The notes beneath the pieces were generated by a model. The model made no database searches. It worked only from the letters and a program-made list of their open reading frames with translations, and was not told the origin of the DNA. The position numbers were made by a program, and so were the translations under genes. DNA of 64,000 nt from an uncultured Bacteroidia bacterium. Its GTDB lineage: Bacteria; Bacteroidota; Bacteroidia; Bacteroidales; F082. Positions 25,396 through 33,343 of this stretch are shown here, in pieces; the first letter of the stretch is position 1; every line of letters begins with the position of its first letter. The DNA lies in assembly GCA_902801625.1 (NCBI GenBank), contig CADCJI010000011.1:1-64000 (forward strand). The letters are read 5' to 3'.

Positions 25396-26043
25396 ATGAT
25401 TCAAGCGACAGGCATCCATAAATCTTACGGCAACCTCGAAGTGCTCAAAGGCATCGACCTCCACATCAACAAGAAGGAAATCGTGAGCATCGTCGGTGCT
25501 TCAGGTGCGGGCAAGTCCACCCTACTCCACATCATCGGCACCTTGGACAAGGCCGACCGAGGACAACTCATCATCGACGGCACCGAAGTAGGCAAACTGA
25601 ACGATAGCCAATTGGCCGCTTTCCGCAACCAAAAGATCGGTTTCGTGTTCCAGTTCCACCACCTCTTGCCCGAGTTTACGGCCATTGAAAACATCTGCAT
25701 TCCAGCCTACATCGGCGGCATGGGCAAAAAAGAAGCCACAGAAAGAGCCGAGAAACTACTTGAATACCTGAATCTTACCGACAGAAAGACCCACAAACCT
25801 TCCGAACTTTCAGGTGGCGAACAACAGCGTATTGCCGTAGCGCGTGCCCTCATCAACCAACCTGCGGTGGTGCTGGCCGACGAACCTTCGGGCAATCTCG
25901 ACTCGAAATCGGCAGAAGAACTGCACAAACTTTTCTTCCGCCTCCGCGATGAAATGAACCAAACCTTTGTCATCGTCACACACAACCCGACATTGGCCGC
26001 CATGTCAGATCGCACTATTACTATCAAAGACGGAAGAATCTGA
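25396..26043 (+). CDS. lolD: ABC transporter ATP-binding protein, LolD-like
   Basis: 215 residues. Walker A is GASGAGKST (34-42), the ABC signature LSGGEQQR (138-145), Walker B VVLADEP (158-164), and the D-loop 'SGNLD' and H-loop 'VTHNP' follow. This is the LolD/MacB/FtsE subgroup. LolD powers release of lipoproteins from the inner membrane with the LolC/E permeases. No permease adjoins it, but a LolC/E-type permease is 4 kb away (30099-31322). The substrate is inferred from subfamily. Confidence 0.85.
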   Translation: MIQATGIHKSYGNLEVLKGIDLHINKKEIVSIVGASGAGKSTLLHIIGTLDKADRGQLIIDGTEVGKLNDSQLAAFRNQKIGFVFQFHHLLPEFTAIENICIPAYIGGMGKKEATERAEKLLEYLNLTDRKTHKPSELSGGEQQRIAVARALINQPAVVLADEPSGNLDSKSAEELHKLFFRLRDEMNQTFVIVTHNPTLAAMSDRTITIKDGRI

Positions 26044-26083
26044 AAAATGAGAGTGGGAAATGACACACTAATGCTTAAACGTC

Positions 26084-26162
26084 ATGGCGGAGGAACATCC
26101 GCCATCTTCCAAGCACAAAGACGACACTCTTAGTTCATGAGATCGCGGATCAAGTCCGCGAT
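26084..26162. repeat. two perfect hairpins in the lolD-TPR gap
   Basis: ATGGCGGA-N6-TCCGCCAT (26084-26105) and ATCGCGGA-N5-TCCGCGAT (26142-26162) sit in the 199-nt gap. Neither is followed by a T-run, so they look more like REP-type repeats than terminators. The gap has no gene. Confidence 0.55.
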
Positions 26163-26242
26163 GACGGTTAAAGCGATTATTCCTCGTCGTTCCAACAATA
26201 AAAGACATAACCTTCCGTTAAAATTCAATAAATCTTTTGATA

Positions 26243-28357
26243 ATGAAAAAACACATAATATTTACCCTGTTGTTTGGTGCTTCGCTCCTTTTGAGCACCA
26301 ATTTTGTCCAAGCCCAAAATGCGGAGTCGTACGAGTCGCTGATGAAGAAAGGCAACGACAAGTTCACCGCCAAGGACTACATCAGCGCGAAGACCTACTA
26401 CGAGATGGCTTTGAAGCAAAAGGCAAACGACCCCACAGCCAAAAAGAAGCTGGATGAAACCGTGAAGAAAATCCAGGAAGACGGGGCGCGCCAAGAGGTG
26501 TTCTACGCCCATTTGGATGCTGGCGACCAATATTACGGACAACAGAAATATGAGGAAGCCCTTTCCGAATACGAAGCCGCTTTGAAGGTCTTCCCTAACG
26601 ACAAATACGTTGGAGGTCAGACCGATGCCGTGCGTGCCATTTTGAAAGAGCGTCAAGACAAACAGGATGCCTTCGACACCGCCATGAGCCAAGGTGAAAG
26701 TTTGCTGGCCGAGGACAACTTCGATGCCGCCATCATGCAGTTTGAAACCGCCATCGAGATTTTCCCCAACGACAAACTGCCCAAGGAGAAACTAGCCGAG
26801 GCCAGACAGAAAAAGCAGCTCTACACTGAAAAGGTCACTCGGTTCGACAACCTCATGGAGGAAGCCCGACAGTTCGGTCTGCGTAAAAACTACGACGCTG
26901 CCATCGGCAAACTCGACCAAGCCCTTGAGCTGTTCCCTGACGACATCGAAGCCAATGCCAAACGCAATGAATACCAGAGCGCCAAGAGCATTGCCGACCA
27001 ATACAACGGCATCATCGCAGTAGCCGACCAACTTTATGAAAACAAAGCCTATAAGGAAGCCAAAGCCCAATATCAAAGTGCCTTGGCCGTGGTGAAAGGC
27101 GATGCCTACGCCACCGACATGATAGCCCGTCTCGACCCGCTCATTGCTGAGCAGGATGCTGAAGAAGCTGCAAGAATTGCGGCCGAACAAGAAGCTGCAC
27201 GCTTGGCTGCTGAGGCTGAGGCCGCTCGTATCGCCGCAGAGCAAGAAGCTGCAAGACTTGCCGCAGAAGCGGAAGCTGCAAGGTTAGCCGCCGAGGCCGA
27301 AGCCGCCCGTATAGCGGCAGAACAAGAGGCTGCTCGTATCGCTGCTGAACAGGAAGCCGCACGCTTGGCTGCAGAAGAGGCAGCGCGTATCGCCGCAGAG
27401 GAAGAAGCCGCCCGTCTGGCAGCCGAAGCTGAGGCTGCTCGTATCGCGGCAGAAGAGGAAGCTGCCCGTCAGGCCGCTTTGGCCGCCGCCGAAGCAGAAC
27501 GCCAGGCCACCATCAAGACTATGCTGGATGCAGCTGATGCTTTGTTCAACCAAGAGGATTACGCCAACGCAAAGGTCAAGTACCAAGAAGTCGTGAACTT
27601 TGATGCAGGCAACGCGATTGCCACTGCCAAGATTCAGGAAATCGACGGTATCTTCGCCCAAAAGGCGGCTGAGTTGGAAGCCAATTTCAACAATGCCATG
27701 AGCGCCGGCAACAGTGCCATGAACGGCGAAAAATTTGCCGAGGCCATCACACACTATCAGACAGCATTGGCATACAAGCCCGAAGACCCGAACGCCCAAG
27801 CGCAACTGGCCATCGCCGAAAAGTCGGAGAGCGACCGTATCGCTGCCTTGCGCACACAATACAACGCCTTCATCAAGGAGGGTGATGCCAACTTCAAGAC
27901 CAACACCTTCGACAAGGCTATCGAAGCCTACACCAAAGCCGAGGAACTTGGCCTGGAGACCTACCCCACCGAGATGATTGCCCACATCGGTGAAATCATC
28001 GAACAAAACAAGCTCTATGAGCTGAACAGCGACTACATCTCACTTGCCGCTGGTGAGGCTCGCCGTTTTGAATTCAACAAGATCGATGTGGCCGTGCGTC
28101 GTTCCAACTACATCATTATCAAGGTGCGCAACCCGCATCCAGAGAAGACCTTCCCGATGATTGTCTCCTTCGGCGGTGCTGGCGGCAAAAACGGTGGTTT
28201 CGTGCTACCTATTGCAGCAACTGAAGAAGAAAAGACCTTCATCTTCCGCATCGGGTCGCAATACAAGTGGTTCAGCGAAGACAATACTTGGATTGAAATC
28301 ATCTCCGAGAATAATGAGGTGGAAATCGGGAAGCTGGAGGTTTCGCGGAGCAACTGA
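26243..28357 (+). CDS. exported TPR protein with long Ala/Glu-rich coiled coil
   Basis: 704 residues from the ATG at 26243. Signal peptide MKKHIIFTLLFGASLLLSTNFVQAQ. Several TPR-like units at about 30-290 (for example 'GNDKFTAKDYISAKTYYEMAL', 'YEEALSEYEAALKVFPND') and 420-560. Between them, about residues 305-420, is a repetitive stretch of 'AARIAAEQE'/'AARLAAEAE' units predicted to form a long helix like that of TolA. A C-terminal beta domain (about 590-704) ends in 'VEIGKLEVSRSN'. Probably a periplasmic scaffold spanning some distance. The repetitive DNA could change length by recombination. Confidence 0.8.
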   Translation: MKKHIIFTLLFGASLLLSTNFVQAQNAESYESLMKKGNDKFTAKDYISAKTYYEMALKQKANDPTAKKKLDETVKKIQEDGARQEVFYAHLDAGDQYYGQQKYEEALSEYEAALKVFPNDKYVGGQTDAVRAILKERQDKQDAFDTAMSQGESLLAEDNFDAAIMQFETAIEIFPNDKLPKEKLAEARQKKQLYTEKVTRFDNLMEEARQFGLRKNYDAAIGKLDQALELFPDDIEANAKRNEYQSAKSIADQYNGIIAVADQLYENKAYKEAKAQYQSALAVVKGDAYATDMIARLDPLIAEQDAEEAARIAAEQEAARLAAEAEAARIAAEQEAARLAAEAEAARLAAEAEAARIAAEQEAARIAAEQEAARLAAEEAARIAAEEEAARLAAEAEAARIAAEEEAARQAALAAAEAERQATIKTMLDAADALFNQEDYANAKVKYQEVVNFDAGNAIATAKIQEIDGIFAQKAAELEANFNNAMSAGNSAMNGEKFAEAITHYQTALAYKPEDPNAQAQLAIAEKSESDRIAALRTQYNAFIKEGDANFKTNTFDKAIEAYTKAEELGLETYPTEMIAHIGEIIEQNKLYELNSDYISLAAGEARRFEFNKIDVAVRRSNYIIIKVRNPHPEKTFPMIVSFGGAGGKNGGFVLPIAATEEEKTFIFRIGSQYKWFSEDNTWIEIISENNEVEIGKLEVSRSN

Positions 28358-28371
28358 GCTGTTACAACCGC

Positions 28372-28818
28372 TTATGGAGCTACAATCGGCAACTCTGTAG
28401 ACTCTTTTATTGTACTGACTGAATAAACACTGTCGATCACATACTTGCTCATGCCACGCCAAGGCAAGGTGCCAAGGTATTCCTTGTAGTGCAGTTCCAC
28501 GAACTTGCCAGCACAGCGTTCCAGCTGTTTCGCCACATTTTCATCCTTCACCGAAAAGTTGAACTCGTTCGATTGGATAGTGGCGTTGCTATTTTTGGAG
28601 TTATATCCAGCCTGAATAAGTCGGCCTTCGTAGGTCTTAAAGACATAGCCTTTGTAAACGAACAAGTTGAGCTCGCCTGCCTTCACGCCACTGCCGAAAA
28701 CAAAATAGAACTTGAAAAAGACAAAACTTGCCGCAGCGAGTACGACGACAATTGTTAAAATGGTGACAATTTTCCTTCCAATTCCTCTTTTCTTGGGTTT
28801 TTCCAAATACTCTTCCAT
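28372..28818 (-). CDS. conserved hypothetical membrane-anchored protein
   Basis: 148 residues. A basic N-terminus is followed by one transmembrane helix (IVTILTIVVVLAAASFVFFKF, about 17-37). Then comes a conserved pattern 'SGVKAGELNLFVYKGYVFKTYEGRLI' and 'ELHYKEYLGTLPWRGMSKYVID'. Bacteroidota homologues with this pattern are often mislabelled '6-phosphogluconate dehydrogenase', but no dehydrogenase fold is visible. It lies 2 nt downstream of nth, in the same direction, so it is probably co-transcribed. Function unknown. Confidence 0.7.
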   Translation of the reverse strand: MEEYLEKPKKRGIGRKIVTILTIVVVLAAASFVFFKFYFVFGSGVKAGELNLFVYKGYVFKTYEGRLIQAGYNSKNSNATIQSNEFNFSVKDENVAKQLERCAGKFVELHYKEYLGTLPWRGMSKYVIDSVYSVSTIKESTELPIVAP

Positions 28819-28820
28819 AG

Positions 28821-29480
28821 TTATTGCTCTTTTTTCTGTTTCTTCTGATAAAAATCACAAATTGTTGTGATGCCACATTCCTCACATTTGGGCTTGCGTG
28901 CCAGGCATACATAGCGCCCATGCAAGATAAGCCAATGGTGAGCTTTTGAGATGACTTGTTTGGGCAGATGCGCCACCAAGGTCTTTTCCGTTTCCAGCAC
29001 ATTCTTTGAGTTTTTGGTCAGGCCAATACGATTGGAAACGCGGAAAACATGCGTATCGACGGGCATGGCGGGCTGGTCGAAGGCCACGGCCATCATCACA
29101 TTGGCAGTCTTACGACCCACACCAGGCAGTTTCTGCAAGTCTTCTAAATTACTGGGAACTATACCATTGAAATCGCTCAATAAGGTTTGCGCCATCCCCA
29201 ACAGATTCTTGGCCTTGTTATTGGGATAGGAAATGCTTTTGATATAGGTGTAAATCTCATCCTCAGAGGAATTAGCCATATCTTGTGCCGTCGGGAAACG
29301 TTGGAACAGAGCCGGTGTGGTCATATTGACGCGCTTGTCGGTACACTGTGCCGAGAGGATGACCGCTACCAATAGTTGGTATGGGTCTTTATATTCCAAC
29401 TCCGTCTCAGCGATAGGCATATGCTCCTCGAAATAGGCAACAAAAGCGTTGTATTTTTGTTGAAGTTTAGTCTGTTTCAT
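28821..29480 (-). CDS. nth: endonuclease III
   Basis: 219 residues. HhH motif 'LPGVGRKTANVMM' with catalytic Lys124, and Asp142 in 'PVDTHVFRVSNR'. The C-terminal [4Fe-4S] ligands follow C-x6-C-x2-C-x5-C ('CLARKPKCEECGITTIC'). This is the bifunctional glycosylase/AP lyase for oxidised pyrimidines in base-excision repair. Length and motifs are fully normal. Confidence 0.96.
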   Translation of the reverse strand: MKQTKLQQKYNAFVAYFEEHMPIAETELEYKDPYQLLVAVILSAQCTDKRVNMTTPALFQRFPTAQDMANSSEDEIYTYIKSISYPNNKAKNLLGMAQTLLSDFNGIVPSNLEDLQKLPGVGRKTANVMMAVAFDQPAMPVDTHVFRVSNRIGLTKNSKNVLETEKTLVAHLPKQVISKAHHWLILHGRYVCLARKPKCEECGITTICDFYQKKQKKEQ

Positions 29481-29510
29481 TGTGCTTTAACTGAACTATG
29501 ACTTATGATG

Positions 29511-29554
29511 ATGACTATGACCGCAATAACAATCCAAAAAGCGGTCATAGTCAT
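29511..29554. repeat. 14-bp perfect inverted repeat upstream of nth
   Basis: ATGACTATGACCGC (29511-29524) and GCGGTCATAGTCAT (29541-29554) with a 16-nt loop; a further GGTCATAGTC follows at 29562. It fills the 96-nt gap between nth and the 29577-30029 gene. There is no T-run on either side. Confidence 0.7.
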
Positions 29555-29576
29555 TGTCACTGGTCATAGTCGAAAA

Positions 29577-30029
29577 CTATATGATATCCCCTTGTTCGTC
29601 GACCAAAACGCCCCAGCTGACGGCCGTCATCTTGTCCCCATCAAAGAAGAAGTCAATCATGGCATCCTCGAAAGAAACGCGCAGTTCGCCATCCTCGGTT
29701 TCTTCCTCACATTCTTTGAAGCCGTTATCCTTCATCAATTTGACCACTTCCTCCTTTTTGAGGTCAAGCACTTTCTTTCCAAATAACGTAGCTTCCTCAT
29801 TTTCAGTCTCAAAGCAGGCTACCACTGACTTGGTAATGCCCTCAAAATAGATGTTCGTTTCAATGGCATCGTATTCATAATAAATGGAGCGGTTGCCCGT
29901 TTCTTCCATATCGCTCAGCTCTTCATAAAAGTCGGGCATATTCAGCAACTTGACCGTCTCATCAAGGGTCATTCCGAAAGGTATTTCACCGTAGCCTTTC
30001 AACGGTTGGATGGTAAAGTCTTTCATCAT
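29577..30029 (-). CDS. hypothetical acidic cytoplasmic protein
   Basis: 150 residues (149 if the second Met at 30026 is used), strongly acidic. It starts with 'IQPLKGYGEIPFGMTLDETVKLLNMPD', a pattern seen in small bacterial proteins where 'G-x-x-P-F-G-M' begins a conserved alpha/beta unit. It ends in 'SFEDAMIDFFFDGDKMTAVSWG'. No signal peptide or known domain. It may be co-transcribed with nth downstream. Confidence 0.65.
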   Translation of the reverse strand: MMKDFTIQPLKGYGEIPFGMTLDETVKLLNMPDFYEELSDMEETGNRSIYYEYDAIETNIYFEGITKSVVACFETENEEATLFGKKVLDLKKEEVVKLMKDNGFKECEEETEDGELRVSFEDAMIDFFFDGDKMTAVSWGVLVDEQGDII

Positions 30030-30098
30030 AATTATGTTGATTTGGCGGCTAAGATAGGGAATTTATCAAAACGAGAATCGTTTTTCGTGATTTTTTCC

Positions 30099-31322
30099 TC
30101 ATTCAAACCTTATCGACTTGGTGGGACTGATGCGATTGATGACCGAGGTCGGGATGAGTAGCATCAACACCCACAGAAGGAAAGTACCCAAGTTGATAAA
30201 TATCACTGTACTAAGGTGCAACTCGATGGGAACAGCAGAAAGATAATAAGTGGCGGCATCCAATTTGATAAACCCGGTGTATTGCTGCATGAAGCAGAAA
30301 CCCAAACCGATGACATTGCCTATGAGCATTCCGATGAGCAGAATACGTAATGAGCGACGCAAAAACACCTCACGGACAAACTTGTTACTCGCACCCATAG
30401 CTTTCAAAAGCCCAATGGTAGATGTCCTTTCGATGATGATAATCAGCAACATACTGATTACCGTAATGCCTGCAACAAGCAACATCAAGGCCATAATGAG
30501 CCAGACATTAGTATCCAAAAGGTCAAGCCAGTCAAAGATTTGTGGATTGCTCTGACGCGCGGTATAAGAGGCCAATTCGGAAGGTAATGTATAGTATAGT
30601 TTCTCATTGACTTGATTCACATCGGCATCGTCGTTCAATGCAATTTCCAAAAGTCCGGCTTCATTATCCTCCCAGCTGTTCAGCTTGCGAATCTGGTTGA
30701 GGTCGGCGAAAACAAAACGCTCGTCGAACTCGTAGAGTCCCGTCTCAAAGATGCCTGACACCGTGAATTTTCTGCCACGCGCCTGTTGATCCTTGTCGAT
30801 GAACCACACGCGAACGTCATCACCCACATTGAGCAGCATTTTGTTGGCGATTGCCTTGGAAACCAGCACCTCGGTAGAGCGTTCATCGGCCATATATTTC
30901 GGCGTTTGACCGTCAATAAGGCATGAACTGAAATATGTCCAGTCGTAGTTTTCATCCACGCCTTTCAGCACTATGCCTTGAATCTCATCTTCGGTCTTGA
31001 TCATGCCCGCCTTGTTGGCCACCATCTGGTAATGACTGATGCCTTCAACAGAGTTCAACCTGCTGATGAGCAACGAATCCAACACAAATGGCGTCTCCTC
31101 TACCGACTCGTTCTTGTCCAACGACTGCACATGAATCGGAGCCACGAAGCCGATGACCTTGTCACGAATTTGGTTCTTGAAGCCCACCACGACCGCCCAT
31201 GAGATGAGCATCACAATGATGGCCAAAGCCACGCTTGTGACGGCCAAACGCATCACCGTCGAAGAAAGATTTTCCTTCGAAAGCGAAAAAATTCGGTCTG
31301 CTATGAATTTTGGGCCCGACAT
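30099..31322 (-). CDS. FtsX-like ABC permease, LolC/LolE type
   Basis: 407 residues from the ATG at 31322. Topology: a first transmembrane helix (about 28-48), a large periplasmic MacB-PCD-like domain (about 50-265), then three helices (about 278-300, 325-350, 370-395) in the FtsX domain, with 'RTSTIGLLKAMGASNKFVREVFLRRS' as the typical cytoplasmic coupling helix. It is probably the permease for lipoprotein release, working with a LolD such as the one at 25396. Its promoter is back to back with that of the muramidase gene. Confidence 0.87.
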   Translation of the reverse strand: MSGPKFIADRIFSLSKENLSSTVMRLAVTSVALAIIVMLISWAVVVGFKNQIRDKVIGFVAPIHVQSLDKNESVEETPFVLDSLLISRLNSVEGISHYQMVANKAGMIKTEDEIQGIVLKGVDENYDWTYFSSCLIDGQTPKYMADERSTEVLVSKAIANKMLLNVGDDVRVWFIDKDQQARGRKFTVSGIFETGLYEFDERFVFADLNQIRKLNSWEDNEAGLLEIALNDDADVNQVNEKLYYTLPSELASYTARQSNPQIFDWLDLLDTNVWLIMALMLLVAGITVISMLLIIIIERTSTIGLLKAMGASNKFVREVFLRRSLRILLIGMLIGNVIGLGFCFMQQYTGFIKLDAATYYLSAVPIELHLSTVIFINLGTFLLWVLMLLIPTSVINRISPTKSIRFE

Positions 31323-31337
31323 TTGCAGGTTTTTCAA

Positions 31338-31353
31338 TAATTTTGCAAAAGTA
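31338..31353. promoter_or_regulatory. abutting divergent -7 boxes
   Basis: TAATTTTG (31338-31345, plus strand) is directly followed by CAAAAGTA (31346-31353), which is TACTTTTG on the minus strand. The two -7 boxes touch tail to tail, so RNA polymerase can occupy only one at a time. Confidence 0.6.
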
Positions 31354-31367
31354 AAAATAAAACTCGG

Positions 31368-32591
31368 ATGAAACGACATTTCTTTTCCTTTGCCTTGCTG
31401 TTTTGCGCTTTCCTGTCGCAATGCCAAGCCCAAGTCTTCAAGTTGGATGAGCCACAAGTAACAAGTTCCCCTTCGCCTCGCCTCGCCTTTGTCGACAAGG
31501 CGCATTACGTCTCTGCCGCCATGCAGCTCGATGACTACCTGCCACTTATCGAAGGCAAACGCGTAGGCGTGGTAGGCAACCAGACCAGCATCATCGGCAA
31601 TACGCATTTGGTGGACACCTTGCTTTCTTTGGGTGTAGACATCAAGAAGATCTACACACCCGAACACGGTTTCCGTGGCACTGCTGACGCGGGTGCCAAA
31701 GTCAACAGCGGCAAAGATGAAAAGACCGGCATTCCTATCGTCTCACTATACGGCAAGAACAAGAAGCCCACAGCAGAGATGCTGCAAGGCATCGACATCA
31801 TTCTCTTTGATTTACAAGATGTCGGCGTGCGTTTCTATACCTACATCTCCACCATGAGCTATGTGATGGAGGCCGCAGCCGAAAACGGGCTCCCAGTCAT
31901 TGTCCTTGACCGTCCCAACCCGAACGGTTTTTATGTGGACGGACCCGTGTTGAAATCTGAGAATAAGTCCTTTGTGGGAATGCACCAAGTGCCCGTGGTC
32001 TACGGTATGACCATCAGTGAATATGCCAAAATGGTGAATGGCGAAGGCTGGCTGAAAGGTGGCGTCACCTGCGACCTCACTGTCATACCTATTAATAATT
32101 ACAATCGTAACGCCATATACGAGCTGCCCGTGAAGCCGTCGCCCAACCTACCCAACTGGGAATCGGTCTACCTCTACCCCACCCTCTGCTTTTTTGAAGG
32201 CAGCATCGTCAGTGTGGGACGCGGCACAGAAACGCCGTTCCAAATTTATGGCCATCCCGATATGCGCGGCAGCTACACCTTCACGCCCAAAAGTACGAGT
32301 GGTGCCTCCAAACCTTTGCTTGAAGGCCAACGCTGCCGTGGCGAGAACCTCGTCGATTTTGCCCACGATTACCTCAACAACACCGACCAGCTCCAACTTG
32401 AATGGGTCATCGAGGCCTACCTACAACTGAAGGACAAAGGCTTCTTCAAGGATTACTTCCGTCTGCTCTCAGGCGACAAGCAGATGCAGCGCGACATAGA
32501 AAATGGAAAAAGCGCGGAACAAATCCGCGCTTCATGGAAAGACGACCTTGAAAGATTCAAGTCAGTTCGGGCGAAGTATTTAATATACTAA
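31368..32591 (+). CDS. namZ: exo-beta-N-acetylmuramidase NamZ-like (DUF1343)
   Basis: 407 residues. Signal peptide MKRHFFSFALLFCAFLSQCQAQ. The mature part shows DUF1343 motifs: 'GKRVGVVGNQTSI', 'YTPEHGFRGTADAGAKV', 'PIVSLYGKNKKPT', 'ILFDLQDVGVRFYTYISTM', 'VLDRPNPNGFYVDGPVL' and 'GRGTETPFQIYGHPDM'. The family founder NamZ from Bacillus removes terminal MurNAc from peptidoglycan fragments (GH171). In a Gram-negative cell it would act in the periplasm in wall recycling or foraging. Symbol transferred from family. Confidence 0.9.
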   Translation: MKRHFFSFALLFCAFLSQCQAQVFKLDEPQVTSSPSPRLAFVDKAHYVSAAMQLDDYLPLIEGKRVGVVGNQTSIIGNTHLVDTLLSLGVDIKKIYTPEHGFRGTADAGAKVNSGKDEKTGIPIVSLYGKNKKPTAEMLQGIDIILFDLQDVGVRFYTYISTMSYVMEAAAENGLPVIVLDRPNPNGFYVDGPVLKSENKSFVGMHQVPVVYGMTISEYAKMVNGEGWLKGGVTCDLTVIPINNYNRNAIYELPVKPSPNLPNWESVYLYPTLCFFEGSIVSVGRGTETPFQIYGHPDMRGSYTFTPKSTSGASKPLLEGQRCRGENLVDFAHDYLNNTDQLQLEWVIEAYLQLKDKGFFKDYFRLLSGDKQMQRDIENGKSAEQIRASWKDDLERFKSVRAKYLIY

Positions 32592-32604
32592 TAGTTAGTC
32601 TCCT

Positions 32605-32748
32605 ATGTCATTCCCGCGTTGGCCTGTGCAAAAGCATGGAATCTATAGGAGCCGGCTTGTAGTTCTATACCCTAATATGACGTTTCTTAAAGCCATAGAC
32701 TCCAGTCCCCTGCAATTCTACGCACGGAATGACATGTCTTTAAGAAAC
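32605..32748. repeat. double inverted repeat in the namZ-HD gap
   Basis: ATGTCATTCC (32605-32614) pairs with GGAATGACAT (32726-32735), and GTTTCTTAAAG (32682-32692) pairs with CTTTAAGAAAC (32738-32748); the pairings interleave, so both cannot form as simple nested stems. The gap (32592-32777) contains no gene. Confidence 0.65.
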
Positions 32749-32777
32749 TGCAAAAACAGAAAAAAAGCCAATACCCG

Positions 32778-33341
32778 TTATCCGAAAACCTCTTCAAGCA
32801 AAGCAATAAACTTTTGATAAGCAAGCGTGTCCGACAATTCCGATAAGGCTTCGCCCAACGAACGATAGTACCATTCCACATCCGATTTCCCATTTGGAGC
32901 ATGAAACAATTCCCAAACCTCGTCGCCAATCTTGCGATAATCTATAGCAATACCATACATATTGGAGAGTTTGTCGCCAAGAGCCACCACCTTGCTGTCG
33001 TATGGAGCAGTAACTAATTGATTGACTTGGACCGTCTTTTTTTCACGCCATGTCAAATTCTCGTCCAAAGGCGCGGTTTCATGCTGTACTAGTTCTGCTA
33101 CCCTTTCGCCAAATTGTTCCCGGATTTGTTCGATGGTCACATCAGTGTCCTCAACAGTGTCGTGAAGGACGGCAGCAGCCAACAATTCCTGGTCATTGGA
33201 GATGGTGGCCACAATACTGGCTGCTTCCATGGGATGAATGATGTAAGGGTAACCTTTGCCGCGCCGTTCCGTACCGCTATGTGCCTCAGTGGCAAACTGC
33301 ACAGCTTTGTCGAAAAAGGAAGTATCTAAAGGGTTGTTCAT
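32778..33341 (-). CDS. HD-domain (p)ppGpp hydrolase-like protein (small alarmone hydrolase)
   Basis: 187 residues from the ATG at 33341. The HD signature of the RelA/SpoT hydrolase domain is complete: 'YPYIIHPMEAA' (H36), 'AAVLHDTVEDTD' (H60-D61, ED 64-65) and 'VALGDKLSNMY' (late Asp). No synthetase or ACT/TGS domain is present, which fits a stand-alone Mesh1/SAH-type hydrolase. It starts 2 nt after the RelA/SpoT synthetase-like gene ends, so it is almost certainly made with it. Likely role: removing the alarmone made by its partner. Confidence 0.85.
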   Translation of the reverse strand: MNNPLDTSFFDKAVQFATEAHSGTERRGKGYPYIIHPMEAASIVATISNDQELLAAAVLHDTVEDTDVTIEQIREQFGERVAELVQHETAPLDENLTWREKKTVQVNQLVTAPYDSKVVALGDKLSNMYGIAIDYRKIGDEVWELFHAPNGKSDVEWYYRSLGEALSELSDTLAYQKFIALLEEVFG

Positions 33342-33343
33342 GT

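Noticed and set aside
27160..27500. A frameshift or assembly error in the Ala-rich region of the TPR protein.
   Set aside because: The frame is continuous, the heptad-like AAR(I/L)AAE units are regular, and the following TPR and C-terminal domains are in the same frame.
28372..28818. 6-phosphogluconate dehydrogenase.
   Set aside because: The protein is only 148 residues, with one membrane helix and no nucleotide-binding motif; the name is a common propagated label.
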